DNA of 64,000 nt from Ruminococcus bromii (GCF_002834235.1 NZ_NNBY01000042.1:1-64000), one strand, 5' to 3'. Positions 14,910 to 24,527 are shown, numbered from the stretch's first letter. The notes: a model not told the origin generated them from the letters alone. Program-made: numbers and translations.

Positions 14910-16583
14910 TCAAACATTCTGTTTAAGGCAGGTTTTCAGGTCATCTTCTGCGTTGCTGATTGGACGCAAGCCGAATGTTTCTGACAAATACTGCAACACA
15001 TTCGGGCTTAAAAATGCAGGGAGTGTCGGGCCGAGGTAGATATTCTTTATTCCGAGGCTTAAAAGTGCCAGCAAATCGGCAACCGCCTTTTGCTCATACC
15101 ACGAAACAATCAGCGACAACGGCAAGCCGTTTACATCTGTATCAAACGCATCGGCAAGTGCTACGGCAATACAGATTGCGGAGTAAACATCGTTGCACTG
15201 ACCGATGTCGAGTAATCTCGGCAAGCCGTCGATGTCACCGAATTCGAGCTTGTTAAAGCGGTATTTTCCGCAGGCGAGCGTCATAATTATGCAGTCTTTC
15301 GGCACATTTTCAGCAAACTCCGTGTAGTAATTTCTGCCCGGTCTTGCACCATCACAACCGCCGATAAGGAAAAAGTGTCTGACTTTTCCGCTTTTGACGG
15401 CCTCGACAATTTTATCGGCATATGAAAGCGTAGCGTGATGACCGAATCCCACAAGAATTTCGTGCGGTTCAACATCTTCCTTAAAACCTCCGAGTTCAAT
15501 TGCCTGCTGAATAATTTCGCTGAAATCTTTGTCGCCGTTTTCCTTTTTGCCGATGTGCTTAACACCCTCCCAGCCGACAACATTTGTACTGTAAATTCTG
15601 TCTTTGTACGAATCTCTCGGCCGCATAAGGCAGTTTGTCGTCATAAGAATACAACCGGGGATATTGTCAAACTGCTTTTGCTGATCTTGCCATGCACCGC
15701 CGAAATTGCCGATAAGATGCGGATATTTTTTTAAACCGTCATAGCCGTGACACGGCAGCATTTCGCCGTGAGTATAAACATTTATGCCCTTGCCCTTTGA
15801 CTGTTCAAGGAGCATTTCAAGGTCTTTCAAATCGTGACCCGACACAATAATAAACGGACCTTTTTTGATGTGAACATCAACCTTGTGCGGTGACGGATTG
15901 CCGTAGGTTTCAGTATTTGCTTCATCAAGTTTTTTCATAACTTCAAGAGCATTTTCACCCGTTCTCATCGTCATTCTGATAAGCTCCTCAACCGTGAGCG
16001 AATCATCCGTTGTCGCCTCAAGTGCAGTGATGTAAAAATCGTCAACCTGATCGCTGAAATAGCCGAGTTCACGAGCCTGATGACCGTAGGCGCTTATGCC
16101 TTTGAGACCGTAAACAATTGTCTGTCTTAAAGAGCGGATGTCGGGGTCAAGCGACTTTTCGTACATAATTCCCGCAAGCGGTGCGTCTTTGAGCATTTCC
16201 GACTTTGTTTCGGGAAGATTGTAGGTTGCGTGCAGAGTATGATTTTTGATTTCGCCCACAACTTCACGAAGTTTTTCCTTGATTTGCTGAGATTCACGCA
16301 AGAGCGACACATGCACATCGGCATCAAAGTTTACATTCGTCAGCGTTGTAAAAAGGCAGTTTTCCACAAAGCGAACAATGTCCTTGTCAATGTGCTGACC
16401 TTTTTCAATAAGCACCTTGCCGTAACAGCTTATGCCCTTCAGCTGAAAGATAAGTAAATCCTGAAGATTTGCAATTTCGGGAGTTTTTCCGCAAACACCG
16501 AGCCGTGTGCAACCCTTTCCGTTCGCAGTCTGCTCACACTGATAGCAAAACATCTCATAACCCAAGTCCATATTATTACTCAT
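14910..16583 (-). CDS. hcp: Hybrid-cluster protein (hydroxylamine reductase)
   Basis: The start at 16583 (MSNNMDLGYE) has GGAGGT upstream and gives 557 residues, usual for Hcp. The N-terminal cluster ligands are Cys13, Cys16, Cys25 and Cys31 (CYQCEQTANGKGCTRLGVCG). Further conserved stretches such as SGHDLKDLE, TNCLMRP and LIGGCDGARPGRNYY carry the ligands of the hybrid Fe-S-O cluster. Hcp acts in the cytosol of anaerobes as an NO or hydroxylamine reductase and in protein S-nitrosylation control. No hcr reductase gene is adjacent. A hairpin that can pair with its Shine-Dalgarno sequence lies at 16591-16635. Confidence 0.96.
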   Translation of the reverse strand: MSNNMDLGYEMFCYQCEQTANGKGCTRLGVCGKTPEIANLQDLLIFQLKGISCYGKVLIEKGQHIDKDIVRFVENCLFTTLTNVNFDADVHVSLLRESQQIKEKLREVVGEIKNHTLHATYNLPETKSEMLKDAPLAGIMYEKSLDPDIRSLRQTIVYGLKGISAYGHQARELGYFSDQVDDFYITALEATTDDSLTVEELIRMTMRTGENALEVMKKLDEANTETYGNPSPHKVDVHIKKGPFIIVSGHDLKDLEMLLEQSKGKGINVYTHGEMLPCHGYDGLKKYPHLIGNFGGAWQDQQKQFDNIPGCILMTTNCLMRPRDSYKDRIYSTNVVGWEGVKHIGKKENGDKDFSEIIQQAIELGGFKEDVEPHEILVGFGHHATLSYADKIVEAVKSGKVRHFFLIGGCDGARPGRNYYTEFAENVPKDCIIMTLACGKYRFNKLEFGDIDGLPRLLDIGQCNDVYSAICIAVALADAFDTDVNGLPLSLIVSWYEQKAVADLLALLSLGIKNIYLGPTLPAFLSPNVLQYLSETFGLRPISNAEDDLKTCLKQNV

Positions 16584-16590
16584 AAAAATT

Positions 16591-16635
16591 ACCTCCGAAA
16601 CATTCTGCAAATATTATCTGCAAATTTTCGGAGGT
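16591..16635 (-). promoter_or_regulatory. Hairpin covering the hcp ribosome-binding site
   Basis: ACCTCCGAAA (16626-16635 on the minus strand) is fully complementary to TTTCGGAGGT (16591-16600), which contains the hcp Shine-Dalgarno sequence. The 25-base loop contains the direct repeat TTTGCAGA twice. The structure would hide the ribosome-binding site and lacks a T-tract, so it is unlikely to be a simple terminator. Confidence 0.65.
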
Positions 16636-16660
16636 TTATTCTTAATTTTGATATTCTGTT

Positions 16661-18265
16661 TTAAAGATTTGCGAAAACCTTTGTTCCTTTATTCTTAATC
16701 CAATACCAGATTGGAAGGCTGATGAGGATAAAATAAAATGCTGTGCAGGCGAGGAAAATTTCAGTCGAAATTTCAATTTCAAAGCTGAGAAGAACCGGAT
16801 ACGCAATAGCAGGTACGCATACGGCAAGAACTGAAAGCAATAACGAAAGCATAACGCTTGCACTCTGTTTTACTGCTTCAGCGGTTGTATTCCAGTCAAG
16901 CTTTGGCTTTTTCAGGTCAAACATAAGTCCGAGAAGTCCCGAGAACAACGAGAAAATTATCGGAATAAGAATTGTGATAATAATATTAACCGGTTTCATT
17001 CCGAGCATTATTGAAAGAACAATTGACGGGACAAGTGAAACAACGCCGTTTACAATAAAGTGAAGTTTCAGCTTTTGCGTAAGCACCTGCAACGGTGATA
17101 CAGGAAGCGACTGCATAAGCCAAAGGTTTTTAGCTTCCATTGAAATTGATGCCGCAGAAATCGGTCCCATTGAAATCACAAAGGCAATCACAAGTGGAAG
17201 ATATACTGAAATCATTTCAATCAATGTACTTGGAAATTGCTTCAGCGTATTAAGCTGGAACACCGCATAAATTGTTCCGCCTACCATAATTAACGCACTG
17301 AGTCCGCTGTTAAGCATATAGGTTGCGTTGCCTGTGAACATCATTCTTTCTTTGCGTAAAAGCGCCTTTGATGCAGAACTTACTTTCAGGGTTTTCTCCT
17401 TATACACGGCTTTCTTTGCACCCTTTTTCGCTGTTGCAAGCTTTATGAAGCTGTGAGAAAGCACCGCATAAACAACTGCAAAGAACGCAATAATTACGAC
17501 AGCAACACCAAAAAGCGGCAACAAGTCGCCCGATGCGCCAAGTCCTGTGAGATAAAGCGGATATGCACTGTCCATTATATTTGCACCGATGCCAATTGAA
17601 TTTGCAGCGAGTGTTTTTACAAGGTCCTCTGCCTGATAATAAAGGTAAAAATACAGTGCAAAGAAAACAAGTGAAAATACGATTGTCACAACATTTTTAT
17701 GTCTTGTCCTTGATGTTACAAATGCAATCAGCCAGCCGAGAACACACGAAACGCTCAGGCTTAAAAGCGGAACTAAAAGCAGAATCACAATCTGACTTAC
17801 TACAAGCGAAGCCGAAACAGACACATTTGTTGCATAGGCCGCAAAAGCAGGGACCTGTACAAGTGCACAAAAGAGAAGATTTTGTGCATACAGTGGCAAC
17901 ATTCTGCAAAAGAGAATACTGCGAGGCGGAATGGGCATTGAAAGCAAAAGTTCATTATCCTTTGCCTCATAAAGCTGTGAGAGCGAAAGGAAAATACAGC
18001 CTATTGTGCTGATTACAAACGACGCACCCATAACATAGAGAAAATACAACCAACTGAATCCCGATGTTGCAAGCATAGGTGCCATCATGCTGAACATATT
18101 GTAGAACATAAACGCAAATACAACACCGACAAAAGCGAGAAGAGCAAGATAAACAGCCGGTGAGTTAAACGAACTTTTTTTGCCGTTCTTTTTCTTGTTT
18201 GACGAATTTGCGGTGTACCGTGCAAGTGCCTTTTGAAATTGGAGTTTAATTAAGGTTTTAAGCAT
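16661..18265 (-). CDS. ABC transporter permease (ABC-2 type)
   Basis: From the ATG at 18265, preceded by GGAGGAGAAAG, the product is 534 residues with about twelve hydrophobic segments. After a basic N terminus (KKKNGKKSS) helices start near residue 40. It resembles large ABC-2 permeases found with a single ATPase in Firmicutes. The gene overlaps the ATPase gene by 8 bases, so they are coupled and form one exporter. The substrate is not predictable. Confidence 0.88.
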   Translation of the reverse strand: MLKTLIKLQFQKALARYTANSSNKKKNGKKSSFNSPAVYLALLAFVGVVFAFMFYNMFSMMAPMLATSGFSWLYFLYVMGASFVISTIGCIFLSLSQLYEAKDNELLLSMPIPPRSILFCRMLPLYAQNLLFCALVQVPAFAAYATNVSVSASLVVSQIVILLLVPLLSLSVSCVLGWLIAFVTSRTRHKNVVTIVFSLVFFALYFYLYYQAEDLVKTLAANSIGIGANIMDSAYPLYLTGLGASGDLLPLFGVAVVIIAFFAVVYAVLSHSFIKLATAKKGAKKAVYKEKTLKVSSASKALLRKERMMFTGNATYMLNSGLSALIMVGGTIYAVFQLNTLKQFPSTLIEMISVYLPLVIAFVISMGPISAASISMEAKNLWLMQSLPVSPLQVLTQKLKLHFIVNGVVSLVPSIVLSIMLGMKPVNIIITILIPIIFSLFSGLLGLMFDLKKPKLDWNTTAEAVKQSASVMLSLLLSVLAVCVPAIAYPVLLSFEIEISTEIFLACTAFYFILISLPIWYWIKNKGTKVFANL

Positions 18266-18971
18266 CTTTCTCCTCCAGTTCAAGGAATACATCTTCAAGC
18301 GAATCATCGCCCTTGACCTCATCCATTGTACCCGACTTGATAAGTTTGCCACTTTTGATGATAGCAACCTTGTCGCAAAGCTTTTCGGCAACTTCAAGCA
18401 CATGGGTTGAGAAGAAAATCGCACCGCCGTTATCGCACATCTCTCTCATCAAAGTTTTGAGAAGGTGGGATGATTTTGGGTCAAGACCTACAAACGGTTC
18501 ATCCATAATGATAAGCTTGGGGTTATGTATGAGTGCGGAAACAATTGCAAGTTTTTGTTTCATACCGTGAGAATAGCCGTCAATTGTCTGAGCAAGTGCA
18601 TTTTTAATTTCAAACATTTCAGCATATTTACTGATTCTTGCCTGACGGTCAGACTGGCTGATTCCGAAAATATCGGCAATAAAATTGAGGTACTTAATAC
18701 CTGTCATAAACTCATACAAATCGGGATTGTCGGGAATGTAAGCCATTTTGCGCTTACATTCGAGAGGTTTTTCTTTTACCGACACACCGTCAACATAGAT
18801 TTCGCCCTCGTCAAAGTTGAGAATTCCACAGCAGGATTTGATTGTTGTTGTCTTACCTGCACCGTTGTGTCCGATAAAGCCGTAAATCTCGCCTTTTTGA
18901 ATATGAAGTGACAAATCGTCAACAGCCTTTTTGTCACCGTATTTTTTAGTTAAATGTTCTATTCTGAGCAT
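18258..18971 (-). CDS. ABC transporter ATP-binding protein
   Basis: The start at 18971 follows GGAGGAGC and gives 237 residues. Walker A is GHNGAGKTT (35-43), the signature YSHGMKQKLAI is a common ABC-2 variant of LSGGQ, and Walker B is KLIIMDEPFVGLDP followed by the switch His in STHVLEVAEKLCD. It energises the downstream permease. A consensus promoter precedes it at 19006-19035. Confidence 0.95.
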   Translation of the reverse strand: MLRIEHLTKKYGDKKAVDDLSLHIQKGEIYGFIGHNGAGKTTTIKSCCGILNFDEGEIYVDGVSVKEKPLECKRKMAYIPDNPDLYEFMTGIKYLNFIADIFGISQSDRQARISKYAEMFEIKNALAQTIDGYSHGMKQKLAIVSALIHNPKLIIMDEPFVGLDPKSSHLLKTLMREMCDNGGAIFFSTHVLEVAEKLCDKVAIIKSGKLIKSGTMDEVKGDDSLEDVFLELEEKDA

Positions 18972-19005
18972 AAGCGCTCCTCCTATAGCCAAATAAATTA
19001 CGCAA

Positions 19006-19035
19006 ATTATACTACACAAAATATTCTTGTGTCAA
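19006..19035 (-). promoter_or_regulatory. Consensus promoter of the ABC ATPase-permease operon
   Basis: TTGACA (19030-19035) and TATAAT (19006-19011), both perfect, are 18 bases apart on the minus strand. Confidence 0.85.
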
Positions 19036-19155
19036 TATGTTATAAAAATTCAACAAGTTTGAATTACAAACCAATAAATCTGCGAAATTTGGATAACAGA
19101 AACCATTTTTGATGAAATGTAAAATCTATTGAAATATTTTGCATTACGAATCATC

Positions 19156-19183
19156 TTGAATATGCGTAGGAATGATTTATAAT
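19156..19183 (+). promoter_or_regulatory. Promoter of the hemolysin III gene
   Basis: TTGAAT (19156-19161) and TATAAT (19178-19183) are 16 bases apart. Confidence 0.65.
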
Positions 19184-19214
19184 ATTAGTACAGATTATTT
19201 TTTGGAGGTTCATC

Positions 19215-19862
19215 TTGGCAAAGTTCAAAAGAAAATATACACTCGGGGAAGAAATTTTCAACTCTGTATCACACGGAATCGGTGCAGGTCTGTCGATTGC
19301 GGGAACGGTTGTGCTTATCGTTACGGCGGCAATCCACACAAATGCGTGGGGTGTTGTCAGCTCTTGCATTTACGGTGCATCGCTCATCATACTCTACACA
19401 ATGTCAACTCTGTATCATTCTTTCACAAATGAAAAGGTAAAAGCATTTTTCCGAATAATGGATCACAACACAATTTTTCTGCTGATTGCAGGAACATACA
19501 CACCGATTACTCTTTACTATCTCAACGGCGTGACAGGTTGGATTCTGTTCGGAATTGTGTGGGCATCGGCAATTTTCGGAATAGTTATGAACTCAATCAA
19601 CCTTGAAAAAGCAAGGATTCCGTCAATATTCTGCTACATAGGAATGGGTTGGGTAATAATCTTTGCAATAAAACCGCTTATGGAACATATGCCGTCAATT
19701 TCGGGAATCTTCCTCATAATAGGCGGAGTATTCTACACGGTGGGAATTATATTTTACGCAATTAAAAAGGTAAAATATTTTCACTCGATATGGCACTTAT
19801 TCACGGTTGCGGGAAGTGTGTTCCATTACTTTGCAATTCTTCTCGGATTTTTTCGTATTTAA
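19215..19862 (+). CDS. Hemolysin III / TrhA family membrane protein
   Basis: This 215-residue seven-helix membrane protein belongs to the hemolysin III (YqfA/TrhA, PAQR-like) family: GEEIFNSVSHGIGAGL at the start, STLYHSF and MDHNTIFLLIAGTYTP in the middle, and IWHLFTVAGSVFHYFA near the end supply the conserved His, Ser and Asp residues. Bacterial members are linked to membrane fluidity and energy homeostasis. The TTG start at 19215 has TTGGAGG upstream. It is a single-gene unit. Confidence 0.94.
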   Translation: MAKFKRKYTLGEEIFNSVSHGIGAGLSIAGTVVLIVTAAIHTNAWGVVSSCIYGASLIILYTMSTLYHSFTNEKVKAFFRIMDHNTIFLLIAGTYTPITLYYLNGVTGWILFGIVWASAIFGIVMNSINLEKARIPSIFCYIGMGWVIIFAIKPLMEHMPSISGIFLIIGGVFYTVGIIFYAIKKVKYFHSIWHLFTVAGSVFHYFAILLGFFRI

Positions 19863-19921
19863 CGAAAGCGAAAGCTGACCGCATAAAAATCCGCAGGTAA
19901 ATCTTTCACACGCAAAAAAAT

Positions 19922-19956
19922 GGGCTACAGAAAAACCTTTCGTTTTTCTGTAGCCC
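19922..19956. terminator. Bidirectional terminator
   Basis: A perfect 15-bp stem (GGGCTACAGAAAAAC with GTTTTTCTGTAGCCC) and 5-base loop sits between the convergent hemolysin III and Na/Pi genes, flanked by A and T runs. Confidence 0.93.
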
Positions 19957-19978
19957 TAAATTTTATAAAAAGATTTGT

Positions 19979-21775
19979 TTAGTTAGCGGGAACGCCTACG
20001 GAAACCTCTCTTACAGACAGAGCTTCCTTTGGAAGTGTGTACTTCTGCTTGTAAGCCTTGTAATCTGCGTTGTACTGAATATCATCGGAATTTTTGAGTT
20101 CGTGGAGATATTCGTGTGCGTCGTAGCCGTTGCGATTGATTTCAATAACACCGATTGCAATGTTTGAGCAATGGTCGGAAACTCTCTCAATATTTGTGAT
20201 AAGGTCAGAGAATACAAAACCGAGTTCGATTGTACAGGTACCGTTAGTAAGACGCTTAACATGGGCGTCTTTAAGCTTGTCACGCAGACGGTCGATAACC
20301 TGTTCAAGCGGTTCAACCTTTGAGGCAAGTGCAAGATCATTATCAACAAAAGCAACAGTAGCGTTGTTGATAATTTCACGAAGTGCGTCAATCATAACGG
20401 CAAGACCTGCTTTCGCCTCTTTTGAGAACGAAATGTTCTTTTCGTGAATTTCCTGAGCAACCTTTACAATGCTTACCGCATGATCGCTGATACGCTCAAA
20501 ATCACCGATCGTGTGAAGAATGAGCTGAATAGTTTTGTTGTCGTCAGCCGAAGGTTGTTTGGAACTGAGCTTTACAAGATATGTTGAAATAACATCCTCA
20601 TAGGAATCAATCATATCTTCGTTTTCGTGAATTGTTTCCGCAACCTTTTCGTCATAATGGTCAACAAGTTCAAGTGCGCCGAGGAGCGTACCCTCAGAAA
20701 GACGAGCCATTTTTTCAGCAAGTGACTTTGCACGCTCTGTTGCAACAGAGGGAGTGTTGAGAAAACGCTCATCGAGGAACGGAACATCCGAATCCTCTTC
20801 CTTATCCCTGATTGTAAGGCAGGCAAGCTTTTCAAGATACTTGTTGAACGGAAGAAGAATTGCAGTTGCAAGCAAATTGAATGCTGTGTGGATAACCGCA
20901 ATGTTCTCGGGACCTACGATATCATTAAGGAAACCGTAGTTGATAAAGAGGTTAGAACCGTAGAACAATGCACAAATTACAAGTGTACCGATAATATTGA
21001 AGTAAAGATGTACAAATGCGGCACGCTTTGCGTTTTTCTTTGCACCGATACAGGAAATAAGTGCGGTTACGCAAGTGCCTATATTCTGTCCCATAACAAT
21101 TGGGATTGCCATTGAATAGCTGATTGCACCTGTTTTGGACAATGCCTGCAAAATACCGACAGAGGCGCTTGAGCTTTGTATAACTGCGGTCAGCAATGCG
21201 CCGGCAAGAATACCGAATACAGGGTTGTTAAAGAGTGTGAGGAAGCCCGTGAATGTCGGATCATCCGAAAGCGGTTCAACAGCCGCACTCATCTGATCCA
21301 TACCAACCATAAGAATACCGAATCCGAGGAAAATTGTGCCGAGATGCTTCTTCTTTTCCGAATTGCAGAACATAAGAAGAATAATTCCTACAAAGGCAAA
21401 CACGGCAGAGAAAGACGACGGCTTTAAAAGCTGCATAACCAAACTGTCGCCCTCAATACCCGAAAGGCTGAGAATCCAAGAAGTGATTGTTGTGCCGACA
21501 TTGGCACCCATAATAATACCGATTGCCTGGCGGAGTTTCATAATTCCCGAGTTTACAAAGCCGACAACCATAACGGTTGTTGCCGAAGAGGACTGAATCA
21601 CCGCAGTAACAGCCGCACCGAGAATGAATCCTTTCATGGTGCTGTTAGTCATTTTTTCCAGAGTTTTTTCAAGCTTACCGCCGGAAAGGCTCTCAAGACC
21701 GTCGCCCATTGAATTCATACCGAATAAAAAGAGCGCCAGACCGCAGAGCAGTTGTAAAACCATAAACAAATCCAT
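19979..21775 (-). CDS. Na+/phosphate cotransporter with C-terminal PhoU-like domain
   Basis: This 598-residue membrane protein carries two Na/Pi-cotransporter repeats with the paired QSSSATTVMVVGFVN and QSSSASVGILQA motifs in the first 310 residues, then a cytosolic PhoU-like helical domain (about 340-560). It would take up phosphate with sodium at low affinity. It is preceded by three TTTACA-type hexamers at 11-bp spacing overlapping its promoter and lies downstream of phoB-phoR, so control by PhoB is likely. Confidence 0.94.
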   Translation of the reverse strand: MDLFMVLQLLCGLALFLFGMNSMGDGLESLSGGKLEKTLEKMTNSTMKGFILGAAVTAVIQSSSATTVMVVGFVNSGIMKLRQAIGIIMGANVGTTITSWILSLSGIEGDSLVMQLLKPSSFSAVFAFVGIILLMFCNSEKKKHLGTIFLGFGILMVGMDQMSAAVEPLSDDPTFTGFLTLFNNPVFGILAGALLTAVIQSSSASVGILQALSKTGAISYSMAIPIVMGQNIGTCVTALISCIGAKKNAKRAAFVHLYFNIIGTLVICALFYGSNLFINYGFLNDIVGPENIAVIHTAFNLLATAILLPFNKYLEKLACLTIRDKEEDSDVPFLDERFLNTPSVATERAKSLAEKMARLSEGTLLGALELVDHYDEKVAETIHENEDMIDSYEDVISTYLVKLSSKQPSADDNKTIQLILHTIGDFERISDHAVSIVKVAQEIHEKNISFSKEAKAGLAVMIDALREIINNATVAFVDNDLALASKVEPLEQVIDRLRDKLKDAHVKRLTNGTCTIELGFVFSDLITNIERVSDHCSNIAIGVIEINRNGYDAHEYLHELKNSDDIQYNADYKAYKQKYTLPKEALSVREVSVGVPAN

Positions 21776-21803
21776 AAATACATACTCTCCTTTATCATCA
21801 ATA

Positions 21804-21854
21804 ATATTAAACTAAAGTCATAGGATTGTCAATGAATTGTAAAGAATTTGTAAA
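21804..21854 (-). promoter_or_regulatory. Promoter with Pho-box-like triple repeat (Na/Pi gene)
   Basis: Read on the minus strand: TTTACA (21849-21854), TTTACA (21838-21843) and TTGACA (21827-21832) are spaced exactly 11 bases. The last doubles as the -35 of a promoter with TAATAT (21804-21809) 17 bases on. The TT(A/T/C)ACA direct repeat with 5-base gaps is the known Bacillus PhoP box layout. Confidence 0.75.
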
Positions 21855-21941
21855 GTCTGAAAGCTTGGTAATTATCTTTGAAATTTGTCGAAACACGGCA
21901 TTTTTTATGTAAGATTCGTGAAATTGTATTGTTTGAGCAAT

Positions 21942-21981
21942 AAAAAAGCGGCACTGCACAATATAGTATGCACAGCACCGC
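21942..21981 (-). terminator. Terminator after phoR
   Basis: GCGGCACTGCACA (21948-21960) pairs with TGCACAGCACCGC (21969-21981) with a few mismatches; on the minus strand the stem is followed by TTTTTT. Confidence 0.88.
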
Positions 21982-22024
21982 TTGTAATTTATTTTCTCTG
22001 CAAAGGATTGTAAAAATATTTACA

Positions 22025-23680
22025 TCAGAACCTTGCGGTAAATGTTGTTCCCTGTTCACTGCTTTCAAGAGAAATCTCTCCGCCGTGTCTTTCGGTAATG
22101 TGCTTGACAATTGCAAGTCCAAGACCCGTGCCGCCTGTTTCCTTTGAACGGCTCTTATCAACACGGTAAAAGCGTTCAAACACACGCTTGTGGTGCTTTT
22201 CGGGGATACCGATTCCCGTGTCGGCAACTTTAACAAACGGATGTTCATTGTCATCGCCTGTTATGATTTTTACCGAACCGTTTTCACGATTGTAACGGAT
22301 TGCATTGTCACAAAGATTGTAGATAAGTTCGTAAATCTGATTACGGTTTCCGTTTATGACGGCAGTTTTTGTATCAACAGTGATTGTAATTCCGTGCTTT
22401 TCGGCATTTGAACGGAGATCCTCGGCAACCTCGACCGCAACCCCTGCAAGGTCAACAGGGGCAAATTCTTCATCGCTGAATTTTTCGTCAAGCTGTGAAA
22501 GCTCCATGATATCGCTTATAAGAGAGAGAAGTCTGCCCGATTCCTTGTGAATTTTATTTGCAAAATTCGGGATATCATCGGGCTTCACAAGACCGCTTGC
22601 AATGATTTCTGCATAACCCGAAATTGAAGTCAACGGAGTTTTCAGCTCGTGAGTTACATTTGCCGTGAATTCACGACGCATTTTTTCAGCCTTTTTCTTA
22701 GCCGAAACATCAATTATAAGACAGATTGCACCGTTTTTTTCGCCGTTTGAATAAACAGGATTGGTGATAATCTGCAATGCTCTTCCTTTTACGGTTGTGT
22801 CGCCGTTTTTACTTTCGCCCGAAAGAGCCTTGTCAACGCAATCGTTAAGAACCTCGTTGCGTGAAAACGCAATCAAAGTCTTATCGATAACACCGTCATC
22901 ATCGGCACCGAGAAGCTTCGACGCCGAATAGTTGCTCATAAGCACCTTTTTGTCAACATCAATAAGGATAAAGCCCTCCGCCATATTTTCGATAAGCGTT
23001 GAAATTTTATCCTTTTCAAACTGCAGTCTGCGCATCTGACGCTTGATTTGTCTTTGCTGACTTGCAATTTTCTGTGAGAGCGGCAAAAGCTCATCATACG
23101 GCGAGCCGTTGCCGTTGTCCGCCATTTCCTTAATCGGTTCAATGATTTTCTTTGTGGAGCGCTTTGCCAGAATTGTGCAGACAACAAATACACCTATCAT
23201 AATTATAAGAATTGACGGAATAACAAAAAGAAAAATTCCGTAAATGCTGTCAATTGTCTTTGCAACACGGATTACAGAACCGTCTGCAGTTTTTTCTGCA
23301 TAGTAGTATGTTATTTTATTCAAAGTTTCCGACATTCTGTGGCTTGAACCGTTGCCGTCCTTGATTGCCTGTTCAAATTCGGGGCGGTCGCTGTGATTCG
23401 GCATAGAATTAACATCTGTGTCAACGCTGTCGGATACAACCGAACCGTCACTTTTTATGAGAGTAACACGAAAATCGCCTATTCCGTAATATTTTGAAAG
23501 GTCGATTTCGCTGTCGGAATTATAAACGTCGATGATTTTATCGGTATATTGCCGAACCTCTGCCTCCTGTTCATCGGAAAACACAAACCAGAAAGCGGCT
23601 GTTGAAAAAACAGCCGTCAGAAGAATGGACACCACAGCGATAACCGAAAAGTTTTTTAAAAGCTTTTTACTCAGTTTCAC
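22025..23680 (-). CDS. phoR: Phosphate sensor histidine kinase PhoR
   Basis: I prefer a GTG at 23680 (551 residues, GGGGG six bases upstream, two bases after the phoB stop); an ATG at 23707 would overlap phoB. The order is TM1 (about 8-30), a short extracytoplasmic sensor, TM2 (about 145-170), a HAMP-like linker, a PAS domain, then HisKA with ANVTHELKTPLTSISGYAE and HATPase with YELIYNLCDNAIRYN, VADTGIGIPEKHH and GGTGLGLAIVKHI. It should phosphorylate the PhoB encoded just before it. The adjacent pst-phoU operon makes phosphate sensing the clear assignment. Confidence 0.93.
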   Translation of the reverse strand: MKLSKKLLKNFSVIAVVSILLTAVFSTAAFWFVFSDEQEAEVRQYTDKIIDVYNSDSEIDLSKYYGIGDFRVTLIKSDGSVVSDSVDTDVNSMPNHSDRPEFEQAIKDGNGSSHRMSETLNKITYYYAEKTADGSVIRVAKTIDSIYGIFLFVIPSILIIMIGVFVVCTILAKRSTKKIIEPIKEMADNGNGSPYDELLPLSQKIASQQRQIKRQMRRLQFEKDKISTLIENMAEGFILIDVDKKVLMSNYSASKLLGADDDGVIDKTLIAFSRNEVLNDCVDKALSGESKNGDTTVKGRALQIITNPVYSNGEKNGAICLIIDVSAKKKAEKMRREFTANVTHELKTPLTSISGYAEIIASGLVKPDDIPNFANKIHKESGRLLSLISDIMELSQLDEKFSDEEFAPVDLAGVAVEVAEDLRSNAEKHGITITVDTKTAVINGNRNQIYELIYNLCDNAIRYNRENGSVKIITGDDNEHPFVKVADTGIGIPEKHHKRVFERFYRVDKSRSKETGGTGLGLAIVKHITERHGGEISLESSEQGTTFTARF

Positions 23681-23681
23681 T

Positions 23682-24353
23682 TTATTCCCCCGCCTTATAT
23701 CCGACATTTCTCACGGTTTTGATAAGGTTTCCGCAGCTGCCGAGTTTTTGCCTGAGGGTTGTAATGTGCATATCAACCGTTCTGCTCTCGCCCTCAAAAT
23801 CATATCCCCACACATTGAGAATGATATTTTCACGGGTAAGCGCCATACCTTTATTTTTGAGAAGATACTTTAAAAGTTCGTATTCTTTGAAGGTGAGGTT
23901 ACATTCCTCACCGCAGCTTGTTACAATGTGCTTGGAATCGTCAAAAACAATCTGACCGAGCTTTATTACATCCTGTCTGTCATCAACAGAACATCTGCGG
24001 AGGATTGCACGGACTCTTGAAATAAGTTCAAGAACGGAAAACGGTTTTGTAATATAGTCATCGGCACCCATGTCAAGACCTTTGACCTTATCCATTTCAC
24101 TTCCCTTTGCAGTAACAAGGATAACGGGAACATTTTTTGTCACGGCATCCCTGCGCATTTTTTCAAGCACGGAAAGTCCGTCAAAATCGGGTAACATAAC
24201 ATCAAGAATTACAAGCTGAGGAATTTCGGCTGTACAAGCCTTAAAAAAGCTTTTGCTTTCACCAAAGCTCTGAACCTCATATCCGCTGCTTTTCATGGCA
24301 TAAGATTCAAGCTCTCTGATATCGGTATCATCTTCAACAATGTAAATTAACAT
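23682..24353 (-). CDS. phoB: Phosphate regulon response regulator PhoB
   Basis: This 223-residue OmpR-family regulator has phospho-acceptor Asp51 in LVILDVMLPDFDG, the Lys of DYITKPF, and a winged helix with GESRTVDMHITTLRQKL and VRNVGYKAGE. It starts at ATG 24353 after GGGAGAG. It has its own promoter after the phoU terminator and is followed at once by phoR. It probably activates the pst operon and the Na/Pi gene through the TTTACA repeats found before them. Confidence 0.93.
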   Translation of the reverse strand: MLIYIVEDDTDIRELESYAMKSSGYEVQSFGESKSFFKACTAEIPQLVILDVMLPDFDGLSVLEKMRRDAVTKNVPVILVTAKGSEMDKVKGLDMGADDYITKPFSVLELISRVRAILRRCSVDDRQDVIKLGQIVFDDSKHIVTSCGEECNLTFKEYELLKYLLKNKGMALTRENIILNVWGYDFEGESRTVDMHITTLRQKLGSCGNLIKTVRNVGYKAGE

Positions 24354-24438
24354 CTAATACTCTCCCTCAACAAATGTGTATTTAAATGCACCGCAAAGGG
24401 GCGTCTGCACTTAAATTAAAATCGGAACATCCGCCATA

Positions 24439-24467
24439 ATTATAGACTTTTTTTGCAAAAATGTAAA
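24439..24467 (-). promoter_or_regulatory. Promoter of phoB-phoR
   Basis: TTTACA (24462-24467) and TATAAT (24439-24444) are 17 bases apart on the minus strand. Confidence 0.78.
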
Positions 24468-24477
24468 GTTTAATAAA

Positions 24478-24508
24478 ACAAAAATCAGGAGCATACAGCT
24501 ATGCTCCC
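24478..24508 (-). terminator. Terminator of the pst-phoU operon
   Basis: GGAGCAT (24488-24494) and ATGCTCC (24501-24507) form a stem followed on the minus strand by TGATTTTTGTTTT. Confidence 0.85.
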
Positions 24509-24527
24509 GTTTGTTAAGCAAAATATA

